NCBI RefSeq assembly: GCF_009848685.1 | Contig: NZ_WXTX01000002.1 | Span: forward strand, 392,580-456,579 | Source of the DNA: Andreprevotia sp. IGB-42 | GTDB taxonomy: Bacteria > Pseudomonadota > Gammaproteobacteria > Burkholderiales > Chitinibacteraceae | DNA length: 64,000 nucleotides | Reading direction: 5' to 3' | Shown here: piece by piece, positions 24,779 to 33,379 of the stretch | How positions within the stretch are numbered: the stretch's first letter is position 1 | Layout of the letters: the number at the start of each line of letters is the position of its first letter | Program-made: the position numbers and the translations under genes | The notes under the pieces: generated by a model | Seen by the model: only the letters and a program-made list of their open reading frames with translations | Database searches by the model: none | Told to the model about the DNA's origin: nothing

Positions 24779-25177
24779 GCGCTATGCCCAGCGCGGAGCT
24801 GGCCGCTTTTTTCGACCAGTACCGTGCAGCTTTCAATCAGCTGGACGGCGCAGCGATTGCCGCGCAATACGCGGTGCCATCGGCCATCGTGCACGGCAGC
24901 AACTACACGCATTGGGTCAGCACGGAGCGATCTGCGCCAACATGCGCGCGCTGTGCCAGCACTATTGCGACAATGGTTATGCAAATGCCAGCTACACAAT
25001 AGCGATGCTGCTGCAGCAAGGCCCCCGATCACGCCGACGCGGACCTTTGCTGGCACATCAGCCGCAATACCGGTCTGGCGCCATGGCAGTTCCACACCAC
25101 ACAACCTCACCCGTAGCGCAGCAGGCTGGCAGATACGCCTGTGCACAGACTACGAAGACGTCCGAGCAGCCAACTGA
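24775..25177 (+). pseudogene. Broken NTF2/SnoaL-like small protein gene
   Basis: Starts with ATGA overlap to yaeQ and reads MSAMPSAELAAFFDQYRAAF..., ending with HWVSTER, a NTF2-like N terminus. The rest of the expected ~120-residue protein continues in other frames: ANMRALCQHYCDNGYANASY from about 24915, then DADLCWHIS from ~25035, then NLTRSAAGWQIRLCTDYED up to 25177. At least three frame changes are needed, near 24915-24930, at a run of five Cs (25022-25026), and near 25100. Either the gene is decayed or the read has indels; the many shifts in 400 bases favour decay. Confidence 0.7.
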
Positions 25178-25187
25178 CCATGTGCCG

Positions 25188-26090
25188 CTAGCCGGCAGCC
25201 AGGCCCTGCACCAGCTCCGTCACGAACTCGCGCATCGCCCGCACGCGCTGGCTGGCTTTCAGGTCGCGGTGGTAAACCAGCCATAGTTCCGGCACGGTGC
25301 CGGTATCCACGTCTGCCAGCCGCAGCAAGCCCGGCTGCGCATCGCCGAAGAAGCACGGCAGCGATACCACGCCCAGGCCGGCACCAGCGGCAACGTACTG
25401 CGCGGTCACGCTGTTGGTGCGCAGGATGGGCTCCCGGGCGCCGAAGGCTGCGCTCAGCCATACGCCCATCGGCCGGCCGGTCCACGATTCATCCCAGGTG
25501 ATGTAGGGCAACTGGTGCCAGTCTCCATCCGGCGCGGCAGCCAGCAGCGCTGGCGCGGCGTAGAGCGCAAACGGCAGCTCGCCCACCCGGTGGGCGATGT
25601 AATCCGGATCGTGCACGGTGCTGGCGCTGCCGACGATGCGCAGCGCCAGATCGGCCTCGCGCCGGCCCAGGTCCGCCAGGTTGCGGTTGACCACCAGCTC
25701 CACCTGCAACGCCGGATGGCGGGCCAGCAGCAGGCCCAGATTGGGCGAGATCAGCTGATGGGCCAGCGTTTCGGAGGTGGCGAATTTCACCCGGCCGCTG
25801 ACCACGCCAGCGGCGCCGAGTGCCCCGCTGCTGCGTTCCACTCCCAGCATGGCGCGCTCTACCTCTGCCACCTGTTCGAACAACGCGCTGCCCTGGTCGG
25901 TAAGCAGGTAACCGCGCTGCTGGCGCAGGAACAAGCGTGCGCCCAGCAGTGCCTCCATGCTGTCGATATGGCGCGATACCGTCGATGCGCTGGTATGCAG
26001 CTGCGTGGCAGCCGGCGTCAGGCCACCGCCGCGCGCCACCGCCAGGAAATACTTGAGATCGTTCCAGTCCAGCTGATTGATGTTTTTCAT
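25188..26090 (-). CDS. LysR-family regulator divergent from an EamA transporter
   Basis: A 300-residue LysR protein. N-terminal helix-turn-helix: DLKYFLAVARGGGLTPAATQLHTSASTVSRHIDSME. The effector domain includes KFATSETLAHQLISPNLGLL and RREADLALRIVG. Divergent from an EamA-type transporter 123 bases away, so it probably regulates that exporter. Two GGAAAAT motifs lie in between, one as part of a perfect palindrome (26095-26109). No metabolite can be assigned. Confidence 0.87.
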   Translation of the reverse strand: MKNINQLDWNDLKYFLAVARGGGLTPAATQLHTSASTVSRHIDSMEALLGARLFLRQQRGYLLTDQGSALFEQVAEVERAMLGVERSSGALGAAGVVSGRVKFATSETLAHQLISPNLGLLLARHPALQVELVVNRNLADLGRREADLALRIVGSASTVHDPDYIAHRVGELPFALYAAPALLAAAPDGDWHQLPYITWDESWTGRPMGVWLSAAFGAREPILRTNSVTAQYVAAGAGLGVVSLPCFFGDAQPGLLRLADVDTGTVPELWLVYHRDLKASQRVRAMREFVTELVQGLAAG

Positions 26091-26094
26091 TTAT

Positions 26095-26142
26095 GGAAAA
26101 TGATTTTCCGGATTCTCGAATCACTTTGCGTATGCGGAAAAT
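26095..26142. promoter_or_regulatory. Palindrome and repeated half-site between lysR and eamA
   Basis: GGAAAAT-G-ATTTTCC (26095-26109) is a perfect 7-bp palindrome just upstream of lysR. GGAAAAT recurs at 26136-26142, 41 bases on, about four helical turns. Fits LysR binding to a primary and an activation site; inferred. Confidence 0.5.
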
Positions 26143-26213
26143 TATAATCCCAATACCGCATCAACATCCGCCGGTCACCGCCAGATGGTGACCTGTGCAG
26201 CAAGGAGTACATC

Positions 26214-27134
26214 ATGGGCAGCCCGCTTACCTGGTTCAAACTCATCGGTGCCGCCTTTTTCTGGGCCGCCATGTTTCATCTGGGCAAATACGCGGTCAGC
26301 GCGATGTCGCCATTGGCCATCGGGGGCTGGCGTTTTCTGCTGGCCGGCGCCATTCTGCTGCCCATGGTGTACTGGCGCCAGGGGCTGGATTGGGCGGGCA
26401 TCCGGCGCAATATCTGGCCACTGCTCGCAATGGCCACCATCGGCATATGCGGTTTCAATATCGCGCTGTTTTACGGGCTGCGGCTGACTTCATCGGTGAA
26501 CGGCGCGCTGATCATTGCGCTCAACCCGGCGATCACCACGCTGATTTCCGCCGGCCTCAATGGCGAGCGCATCAACACCCGGCAGATCATCGGACTATTG
26601 CTGGGGCTGGCTGGCGTAGCCACCGTGGTCAGCCATGGCTCACTGCACACCTTGCTGACCATGTCGTTCACGCCGGGCGATCTGCTGGTGCTGCTGGCCG
26701 CCGTGGGCTGGGCGATCTACGCAACGATACCGCGCCGTTTCGTGAAGGGGCTGGCGCCGCTGCAGATCACCCTGTCCACCATCGTGATGGGCGGCGTGCT
26801 GATGGCGGTTTTTGCCCAGGAGATCAGTGGCGATCTGCTGCACGTACCGCCCATGGGCATCGCACTGGCAGTGGTGGTGATGAGCATCGGCGGCTCGGTG
26901 CTGGCGTATGACTGGTGGAACGACAGCGTGAGCAAGATCGGCCCCGCACGCGCAGCGCTATTCATGAACCTGGTGCCGATTTTTGCCACGCTGATCGGCG
27001 TGGTGCTGGGCCAGCCCGTTACCGGTGCGCAACTGGCCGGGGCTGCGCTGGTGATCGGCGGGGTGATTTACGCCACCACCAGACCACGCCCAGCCAATGT
27101 GCCCGCCATGGCGCTGCCGGACAGCGTGCGCTAG
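26214..27134 (+). CDS. EamA/DMT-superfamily transporter
   Basis: A 306-residue protein with ten predicted membrane segments in two EamA repeats (5+5). The first has AAFFWAAMFHLGKYAVS and GGWRFLLAGAILLPMV; the second has PGDLLVLLAAVGWAIYATIPRR and FMNLVPIFATLIGVVLGQP. Members export amino acids, drugs or nucleotide sugars. An AAGGAG box precedes the ATG. Divergent LysR gene. A terminator lies about 50 bases after the stop. Confidence 0.86.
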   Translation: MGSPLTWFKLIGAAFFWAAMFHLGKYAVSAMSPLAIGGWRFLLAGAILLPMVYWRQGLDWAGIRRNIWPLLAMATIGICGFNIALFYGLRLTSSVNGALIIALNPAITTLISAGLNGERINTRQIIGLLLGLAGVATVVSHGSLHTLLTMSFTPGDLLVLLAAVGWAIYATIPRRFVKGLAPLQITLSTIVMGGVLMAVFAQEISGDLLHVPPMGIALAVVVMSIGGSVLAYDWWNDSVSKIGPARAALFMNLVPIFATLIGVVLGQPVTGAQLAGAALVIGGVIYATTRPRPANVPAMALPDSVR

Positions 27135-27182
27135 CCGATCCGGCAAGCGGCTACTGGAACAGTTGTTTTGCCCGCCCAAAAG

Positions 27183-27209
27183 ACAACGCGCCCCGACGGG
27201 GCGCGTTGT
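27183..27209. terminator. Terminator between convergent eamA and deacetylase genes
   Basis: A perfect 12-bp stem, ACAACGCGCCCC (27183-27194) with GGGGCGCGTTGT (27198-27209), 3-base loop. The minus strand reads on into CTTTTG, so it suits the deacetylase gene best; it may act on both strands. Confidence 0.7.
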
Positions 27210-27266
27210 GCTTCACGGCTGCACTTGTTTTACTCGGTGGGCCAACTGCGCCCGCCGGCGGGGTGC

Positions 27267-28139
27267 TCAGTCCAGGTACGGCTTGGTGCCGATCAACTGA
27301 TCGACAGTGACAAACTCATACCCCTGTTTCTTGAGTTCCGGGATCAGCATGCTGACCGCCTCGACCGAATCGGCGCGGTAGCCGCCGCCGTCATGCATCA
27401 GGATGATGGCCTCGGGGTGCACGGTGTTCAGTACGGTCTTGTACAGCCCGTCTGCAGCGCCCAGCTTTCTGGCCACATACCAGTCCTGCGTATCGATGGA
27501 CCAGAGGATGAGCTTGTAGCCCTTGTCGCGGAGCAAGGTCACCTGCTCATCGTTGATGACGCCATACGGCGGGCGGATCAACGCGGGCTTGATGCCCAGC
27601 CTGGCCTGGAAGATTTGCTGGCTGCGGCCAAACTGCTCGTCCCACAACTGCGTGTTGCTCAGCTTGTTCAGGTACGGATGGTTGTAGCTGTGGTTGGCAA
27701 TGGTATGCCCGGCCTTGAGCGCGGCCTGCGCCAGCTCCGGGCTGGTATTCACATGCTCGCCCAGGAAAAAGAACGTGGCCTTCACCTGGTTCTTCTCCAG
27801 CACCTTGAGCAGGCTGGCAGTGTAAGCGCTCGGGCCGTCATCGAATGTCAGCGCAATGCGCTTGCTGTTGTGCAGGCCTTCCAGAAAATACGTCCCGCGA
27901 TATCTGGCAGCCTGGTCTTCCAGCCGCTGCAATGGCACCTGATCCCAGCCATCCAGAAAGCTGGTGCGCACCTTCTGCGTGGGTTTTTCGTCTGCCGGCA
28001 CCGCTGGCACGCTGGATGCCGCTGCTACCGTCGACGCCTTGACCGCAACCGGCGCAGACGCCGTATCCGCAGCCTGCACAGCGGCGTGCAATCCCAACAG
28101 CAGCAATGGCAGGGCAGACAGCAGCTTTCGAATCGACAT
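27267..28139 (-). CDS. Exported NodB-type polysaccharide deacetylase
   Basis: A 290-residue protein with a signal peptide (LLSALPLLLLGLHAAVQA) and a ~35-residue Ala/Val/Pro linker, then a NodB domain. Motifs: TFDDGP with D100-D101, the metal site H150-x3-H154 (NHSYNHP), RPPYG, SIDTQDW and LMHDGGG. These zinc enzymes remove acetyl groups from chitin, peptidoglycan or xylan; the target polymer cannot be told from sequence. Start ATG 28139 follows a GAGGAA box; the frame opens further upstream but without signal sequence. The CE2-like esterase next door is also a deacetylase by family. Confidence 0.87.
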   Translation of the reverse strand: MSIRKLLSALPLLLLGLHAAVQAADTASAPVAVKASTVAAASSVPAVPADEKPTQKVRTSFLDGWDQVPLQRLEDQAARYRGTYFLEGLHNSKRIALTFDDGPSAYTASLLKVLEKNQVKATFFFLGEHVNTSPELAQAALKAGHTIANHSYNHPYLNKLSNTQLWDEQFGRSQQIFQARLGIKPALIRPPYGVINDEQVTLLRDKGYKLILWSIDTQDWYVARKLGAADGLYKTVLNTVHPEAIILMHDGGGYRADSVEAVSMLIPELKKQGYEFVTVDQLIGTKPYLD

Positions 28140-28708
28140 GGCAGATTCCTCGAATGATGGTACGGATTTCACGTGCTTCATCCTAACGCAGCCGCCGGCC
28201 AAAGCCGCAGCGCAATTTGGCATACTGGTCATGCCGTGCGCTCATGACGCCTGCACTGGCCAGCGGCATCCATGCTCTGCAGCGAAACCGGTCCGGACAA
28301 CCGTTGAAATGGGGGGCCATTCATCCGGGTACAGCGCGCCGATGGCATGCCGGGCCCGCCGTAGCGCAGCCGAGGCGCCAAGGTGCTTTGCTGAGCCATG
28401 CCACCCGGAACGGGTACCAACCATGTTGAGCCCGCCGCCGGCATGATCGGCCATGCCCGCCACCACGTGCGCTGGCACGTTGGTCATGGCGGCAGGCGTC
28501 GATACCATCGCCGGGCGTGCGCTGCTGCATGCGGTTGGGAAGCCCGCGATGCAACAGCCGCACGCACTGCAGCCGGCAGCGCTCTGGCAGCAGGTCGCGC
28601 TTGCCGGTTGCAAAGCCGGTTGCACAAAAACCATGTCCGCTGCACACCGACTGGAGGCGCCCGCAGCAGTGCGGCATCATCACGGCCATAACAACGAGGA
28701 GATTCTCC
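28140..28708. other. 569-bp divergent intergenic region without a recognisable gene
   Basis: Lies between the polysaccharide deacetylase and the CE2-like esterase. Several short frames are open on both strands but none has family motifs, a signal peptide or a ribosome binding site that I can support. It is GC-rich and presumably holds the two promoters. I see no clear terminator or repeat in it. Confidence 0.5.
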
Positions 28709-29779
28709 ATGAACAAGCCCTTGATTGCGCTGCTGCTGTTGAGTGGCCTGGCGCACGCTGCCGATTCCGCCCCCGCGCTCAAGCAGGCTCAGGTCTTGGC
28801 CACCGGCCGGATCGAAGCCGGCAAGGACGGCTGGCAAGCCACCTGGCCGGGTACGATGCTGACCACCCGCTTCGATGGCCGGGCCATCGGTATCAAGCTT
28901 GATGATGGCCTCAGCAGCTACGTGGCCGAGGTCGATGGCAAACCGGTCAGGGTGATCGAGCCTGCCGGCGGCAACCGCACCGTATGGCTGCGCGACCTGC
29001 CAGCTGGCACGCATACGCTGCAGTTGATCAAGCGCACCGAATCGCCCGACGTACCGGGCGTGATCAATGGCTTCGTGCTCGATGGCGGCCATTGGCTACC
29101 GGCACCGCAAGCCAGCAAACGCCAGGTTGAATTCATTGGCGACTCATGGACTGCTGCGCTGGGCAATCTGTCGGAAAAACGCGAATGCAACTGGGAGCAA
29201 TCACGTGATGCCACCGATATCACGCAAGGCTTTGCGGTCACGGTAGCCCGTCACTATGGTGCCGACTGGCAGGTGAACGCCATGTCCGGCATGGGCATGA
29301 ATCGCAACTGGGATGGCAATCTGGCAGACCGCAGCTACCTGACTTTCTACCCGCGGCTGTTGCAGAACGAGGCCACCAGCAAGGCCGCCGCCGCAAGCTG
29401 GAAGCCGCAGGTGGTCGTGGTAGGGCTGGGCACCAACGATTTTTCGTCACCACTGAAAGCGGGCGAAAAGTGGAGCAAGGACAGCCTGGCTGCCGCCTAC
29501 AAGAGCAGCTACAAAAAGTTGCTGGCAGAACTGCGCCAGCGCTATGGCAATGCACACGTGATCGCCACCGCCAGCTACCTGTGGCCCGACGATCAATTGC
29601 GCCCGCTGACCAGGCAGGTGGTTGACGAAGCCCGTGCAGCGGGTGACCAGCGTATCAGCTATCTGGGTTACGAAGACCTGAAGCTGACCGGCTGCCTGTG
29701 GCACCCGTCGCTGGGTGATCACAAGAACATGGCGCAGGCACTGATCGGCCTGATCGATACACTGGCGGTCTACAAGTAA
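28709..29779 (+). CDS. Exported CE2-like SGNH carbohydrate esterase
   Basis: A 356-residue protein with a signal peptide (NKPLIALLLLSGLAHA). The N-terminal ~110 residues form a jelly-roll-like module (GWQATWPGTMLTTRFDGRAI), as in CE2 enzymes; the SGNH hydrolase follows with nucleophile S146 in FIGDSWTA, the oxyanion Gly/Asn in GLGTNDF, and the histidine block WHPSLGDH (331-338). CE2 enzymes deacetylate xylan and other plant glycans at the 6-O position. Together with the neighbouring deacetylase this suggests polysaccharide deacetylation outside the cell. The start follows an ACGAGGAG box. Confidence 0.8.
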   Translation: MNKPLIALLLLSGLAHAADSAPALKQAQVLATGRIEAGKDGWQATWPGTMLTTRFDGRAIGIKLDDGLSSYVAEVDGKPVRVIEPAGGNRTVWLRDLPAGTHTLQLIKRTESPDVPGVINGFVLDGGHWLPAPQASKRQVEFIGDSWTAALGNLSEKRECNWEQSRDATDITQGFAVTVARHYGADWQVNAMSGMGMNRNWDGNLADRSYLTFYPRLLQNEATSKAAAASWKPQVVVVGLGTNDFSSPLKAGEKWSKDSLAAAYKSSYKKLLAELRQRYGNAHVIATASYLWPDDQLRPLTRQVVDEARAAGDQRISYLGYEDLKLTGCLWHPSLGDHKNMAQALIGLIDTLAVYK

Positions 29780-29783
29780 GGCG

Positions 29784-30263
29784 TCAGGCGCCGACCTTCT
29801 TGCCCTCGGAGCTGCCTTCCGGCCGGACAGGCTTGGCCTGGAGTTTTTTCCGGCAGGTCTGGGCTGCCGCATCTTGCGCCTGCTCCAGTTGCGGGGGCAG
29901 GCGGCGCTTGGTGGTAGCCAGCCGCAGGTCTTCGTATTTGGCGGTATTGGCCAGCTCTTCGCCGATGCACAGGCAGGCCGCAGTGGCTTTGTCCGGATGA
30001 ATACCCCGCTCAATCACGCCATTGCGGCATGACTGCATGAAGCCATCGATGAACTCGTCTTTCTCACGCTCGGTCAGGTTGGAATACCCTGCTCCACGCT
30101 CGACGATTTTCTGCCCGGTCTGATCCATGCTCTCGCACGGCTGATCCGTGAAGGTGACCTTGCCGGCCTTGTCCTTGCACTTGTAGCCGGCAGCTTGCGC
30201 TTGCGATGCCATCATCAGCAGCACACAGCAGATCAATGAAAAAACGATGGTCATGACACGCAT
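29784..30263 (-). CDS. Exported DUF4124-domain protein
   Basis: A 159-residue protein. It has a signal peptide (TIVFSLICCVLLMMASQAQA) and then a DUF4124-like motif YKCKDKAGKVTFTDQPC. The middle has CRNGVIERG and CLCIGEELANTAKYEDL; the tail is basic and ends KKVGA. The cysteines suggest disulfides or heme binding, but no CxxCH is present. Its stop is 4 bases from the esterase stop on the other strand (convergent). Function unknown. Confidence 0.75.
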   Translation of the reverse strand: MRVMTIVFSLICCVLLMMASQAQAAGYKCKDKAGKVTFTDQPCESMDQTGQKIVERGAGYSNLTEREKDEFIDGFMQSCRNGVIERGIHPDKATAACLCIGEELANTAKYEDLRLATTKRRLPPQLEQAQDAAAQTCRKKLQAKPVRPEGSSEGKKVGA

Positions 30264-30308
30264 TACGTACTCCGCTCACCGGGCAATGGCACACATGGCA
30301 AGATAAGC

Positions 30309-30337
30309 AAAAGCCGCGGCAACTGCCACGGCTTTTT
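30309..30337 (-). terminator. Terminator downstream of the methyltransferase gene
   Basis: A 12-bp stem with one C-A mismatch: AAAAGCCGCGGC (30309-30320) and GCCACGGCTTTT (30325-30336). On the minus strand the stem ends in TTTTG, so it ends the transcript of the methyltransferase, whose stop is 35 bases upstream on that strand. Confidence 0.65.
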
Positions 30338-30371
30338 GATCAGATCCGGATTTTGGCTGCCAAGCTGCAAC

Positions 30372-31196
30372 TCAGGCGGTGTAAAAGCGCGATTGCAGTT
30401 CGTCCAGCCCCAGCGTGCCCAGCACTTCGTTCAGGCGCTCGGCCGGTTTGCGGCGCGGCAGGTTCTTGTAACTGGCCACGATCAGCTCATTCTTCATCGA
30501 ATGCTCCCAGCCCACCAGCTCGGTCACCGTTACCTGGTAGCCGTGCGCCTCCAGCTGCAGGCAGCGCAACACATTGGTGATCTGGCTGCCGAACTCGCGC
30601 GTATGGATGGGGTGGCGCCAGATTTCCGCCAGCGGGTTCTTCAGTGCCTGCTGCTTGTTCTTGCGCAGCACGCTGGCCACCTCCGCCTGGCAGCACGGCA
30701 CCAGCACGATGTGCCGGGCATGTTTTTCCAGCGCAAAACGGATGGCATCGTCCGTGGCGGTATTGCATGCATGCAGCGCGGTCACGATATCGATCTCTGC
30801 CGGCAGCGCGCCGGACGTGATCGAATCGGCCACCGACAGGTTGAGGAAATCCATGCCCTTGAAGCCGCAGCGCGCAGCCAGCTCTTTGGAATGCTGCACC
30901 AGTTCTTCGCGCGTTTCGATGCCGTAGATGCTGCCCGCAGGCGCATGGTCCTTGAAGAACAGGTCGTACAGGATGAAGCCCAGATAGGACTTGCCCGCGC
31001 CATGGTCCACCAGGCTGACCCCGGCATGCGCTTGCTGCACATCCTTGAGCAGCGGCTCAATGAAATTGAACAGGTGATACACCTGCTTGAGCTTGCGGCG
31101 GCTGTCCTGGTTGAGCTTGCCATCGCGCGTGAGGATATGCAGTGCTTTGAGCAGCTCCACGGATTGCCCGGGGCGGACATCGTATTTTTCGGTCAT
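30372..31196 (-). CDS. SAM-dependent methyltransferase (Methyltransf_32-like)
   Basis: A 274-residue protein. The SAM motif I is VDHGAGKSYLGFILYD and motif II GIETREELV; later VTALHACNTATDDAI and VLVPCCQAEV match the Methyltransf_32 group, whose members act on RNA or small molecules. Not enough is known to name a substrate. I choose the ATG at 31196, preceded by AGGGA at a good distance; the alternative TTG at 31214 contains that box inside its coding part. Downstream is a terminator. Confidence 0.8.
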   Translation of the reverse strand: MTEKYDVRPGQSVELLKALHILTRDGKLNQDSRRKLKQVYHLFNFIEPLLKDVQQAHAGVSLVDHGAGKSYLGFILYDLFFKDHAPAGSIYGIETREELVQHSKELAARCGFKGMDFLNLSVADSITSGALPAEIDIVTALHACNTATDDAIRFALEKHARHIVLVPCCQAEVASVLRKNKQQALKNPLAEIWRHPIHTREFGSQITNVLRCLQLEAHGYQVTVTELVGWEHSMKNELIVASYKNLPRRKPAERLNEVLGTLGLDELQSRFYTA

Positions 31197-31290
31197 GGCG
31201 GATCCCTGATTCAAGGGCCGATTTTACCCTGTATCGCCGACGGGGCGGCGAACGCGCATCGGGCCGCCATCCCGCCCCAAGCCACGCCAG

Positions 31291-31623
31291 TCACGTGGCC
31301 GGATCGAAAACCCCATCCGTGGCCCACACCGCCAGCCATACCGTCTGCGGGGCCGTGTAGGTGACGCGGTGGCGGCGGTGCGGCTCGATCAGCACATGGT
31401 CGCCCGGCAGCAGCTGCGTTTCCGTGGCATCGCCCTCGAACAGCAAGCGTGCGGCACCGGCCAGCAATAGCACCCATTCGGTTTCGGCCTGGTCATACCA
31501 CTCCGGCGAAACCTGCCCATCGGAAACAATGCGCTCGATGCGCACATGCGGCGATTGCAGCAGGGTTTCGAATACTTCGGCACCGCTGGCATCGGGTAGC
31601 GGGTGGAGCAGGTTTGCTTGCAT
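31291..31623 (-). CDS. Small cupin-domain protein
   Basis: A 110-residue single cupin. The motif GQVSPEWYDQAETEWVLLLAG differs from the classic G(X)5HXH; the second motif LPGDHVLIEPHRRHRV is well conserved. A metal or small-molecule binding role is possible. Lies between the methyltransferase and slyX (opposite strand). The catalytic identity is unknown. Confidence 0.75.
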   Translation of the reverse strand: MQANLLHPLPDASGAEVFETLLQSPHVRIERIVSDGQVSPEWYDQAETEWVLLLAGAARLLFEGDATETQLLPGDHVLIEPHRRHRVTYTAPQTVWLAVWATDGVFDPAT

Positions 31624-31733
31624 TGCAGGTCCTTCATAAGGGTTTTCCGATGCATATTGTCATGCCCGATGCTCATCAGCATGCGATACCGCACTGCTAT
31701 CATCGCGTTCCGCATCGACACGGCGAGGCTGCC

Positions 31734-31943
31734 ATGGAAAACCGCATCACCGAACTCGAAATCAAGATCGCGCTGCAGGACGACCTGCTCGATACGCTCA
31801 ACAGCATCGTGGCTGCGCAACAGCAGCAGCTGGACCGGCTGCAGCTGGACCTGCGGGCGCTGGCCATTCATGTCCGCAATATGGAATCACCAGGGCCGGG
31901 CGGGCCCGGCAAGCCGGAAGACGAGATTCCGCCGCATTACTAA
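31734..31943 (+). CDS. slyX: SlyX protein
   Basis: A 69-residue protein matching SlyX: ITELEIKIALQDDLLDTLN, then a coiled coil (QQQQLDRLQLDLRAL), and the conserved C-terminal EDEIPPHY. In Enterobacteria slyX is near slyD; its function is not known. The ATG at 31734 follows GAGG. The reading frame is open upstream, but similarity begins at this ATG. Confidence 0.9.
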   Translation: MENRITELEIKIALQDDLLDTLNSIVAAQQQQLDRLQLDLRALAIHVRNMESPGPGGPGKPEDEIPPHY

Positions 31944-32022
31944 GATGGGCCGTTCACGGCAGGCTGGATCATGCCGGCATGCATACTAAGATGCAGGTAT
32001 CCGATCCTTAGCAGGCCTGCCG

Positions 32023-32529
32023 ATGACCGAAGCCGAATGGGTAGCCCGCAGCTATGCGGCACTGGGGGAAGCCACTGCCGCCTTTCGTGGTGCGAAGTTC
32101 TTCGTTGCCGAAATGCTGTGCCTGACGCGGCTGACCGGTGCACGCTATGCGTTCGTGACCGTACGCGACAGCCAGCACGCTGCGCAAGGCTACAGCCTGG
32201 CGTTTGCCGATGGCGCCAACCCGCGCACACCGTTCCACTACGATCTGGCCAATACGCCGTGCAATGCGGTGCTCAGCGGCAATGCGATATCGCTGCCGTG
32301 CGATGTTTCGCAGCAGTTTCCCGCCGCGCGCGGCATCTATTCCGGCTACTGCGCGCAACCGCTGCATGATGAGCATGGCGCGGTGCTGGGCATCATCGCG
32401 CTGGCGGACGACAAGGCGCTGGGCCATGTGGAGCGGCTGGAAGCGCTGCTCAGGCTGCTGGCCGGCCGCACCGCAGCCGAACTGGAATGCCAGCTCAACC
32501 GCCGCGGTATCGCCGCCCCCGCCAGCTGA
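32023..32529 (+). CDS. Stand-alone GAF-domain protein
   Basis: A 168-residue protein that is nearly all GAF domain: ALGEATAAFRGAKFFVAEML, YAFVTVRD, FHYDLANTPCNAVLSGNAIS and LGIIALADDKAL. GAF domains bind cyclic nucleotides, small ligands or redox cofactors. The C-terminal helix (ERLEALLRLLAGRTAAELE) fits a dimer coil. No output domain, so it may be a ligand-binding partner for a cyclase or kinase. The neighbours do not show one. Confidence 0.78.
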   Translation: MTEAEWVARSYAALGEATAAFRGAKFFVAEMLCLTRLTGARYAFVTVRDSQHAAQGYSLAFADGANPRTPFHYDLANTPCNAVLSGNAISLPCDVSQQFPAARGIYSGYCAQPLHDEHGAVLGIIALADDKALGHVERLEALLRLLAGRTAAELECQLNRRGIAAPAS

Positions 32530-32616
32530 GCACCTGTGCGTGTTTGCCGCAATGGCGGCCGTGCCACGGCACGCTACGATAAGCGGCATTACCCACTGCA
32601 TGCAGGGAGCAAGGCC

Positions 32617-33216
32617 ATGAAGATCCTCGTCATCGGTGCCGGCGGCACCATCGGGCAAGCCGTGGTGGCCGAACTGGGCGCGCGGCACGACATCATCCGC
32701 GCCGGGCGCAATAGCGGCGATTTGCGCGTGGATATCAAGGATTACGCCAGCGTGCAGCAGCTGTTCCACGCTGCCGGCGCGCTGGATGCGGTGGTGGCTA
32801 CCACCGGCAGCGTGCACTTCGGCCCGCTGGGCGAATTCACGCCGGAGCAATACGCGATCGGCATCAACGACAAGCTGATGGGCCAGGTGAACCTGTTGCT
32901 GGCAGGCCAGCACGTGCTGAATGACGGCGGCAGCTTTACCCTGACCAGCGGCATCCTCACGCACGATCCGATCCGCTACGGCAGCAGTGCCAGCATGGTG
33001 AATGCCGCGGTGGAAGGCTTCGTGCGCTCGGCCGCCATCGAGCTGCCGCGCGGCTTGCGCGTGAATGCGGTCAGCCCCAATGTGCTGATCGAATCGCTGC
33101 CGTCATACGGCGCATATTTCCGCGGCTTTGATGCCGTGCCCGCTGCACGCGTGGCGCTGGCGTACAGCAAGAGCGTGGAAGGCGCGCAAACCGGGCAGGT
33201 TTACCAGGTGCATTGA
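32617..33216 (+). CDS. Short-chain dehydrogenase/reductase-like protein with degenerate active site
   Basis: A 199-residue, short SDR. The nucleotide-binding motif is [12 protein letters not shown]; a NAG-like segment is [11 protein letters not shown]; the serine strand is SFTLTSG. Where YxxxK is expected the sequence reads YGSSASMVN, so the catalytic lysine is missing. Later [10 protein letters not shown] is typical of the family (RVNxVxPG). It binds NAD(P) in all likelihood but may be a poor enzyme, or act as a sensor. The ATG at 32617 follows AGGGAG. Confidence 0.82.
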   Translation: MKILVIGAGGTIGQAVVAELGARHDIIRAGRNSGDLRVDIKDYASVQQLFHAAGALDAVVATTGSVHFGPLGEFTPEQYAIGINDKLMGQVNLLLAGQHVLNDGGSFTLTSGILTHDPIRYGSSASMVNAAVEGFVRSAAIELPRGLRVNAVSPNVLIESLPSYGAYFRGFDAVPAARVALAYSKSVEGAQTGQVYQVH

Positions 33217-33379
33217 TCCGCTGGCCTGGCTGGCGCGGGATTGGCCAGGCCAGTGCCCATCGGTGGACTGCACGCCCAAGCATGCCATCCGCCGGGCTAT
33301 CCCGATGAAAAACAAGGCTTTTTTGGCATTCCGGGGCCAAATCTGCGAAAATGCCCGATTAGTCCTGCTTGTGATCACC

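Noticed and set aside
28140..28708. Short open frames in the gap before the CE2-like esterase
   Set aside because: No ribosome site, no signal, no similarity that I recognise.
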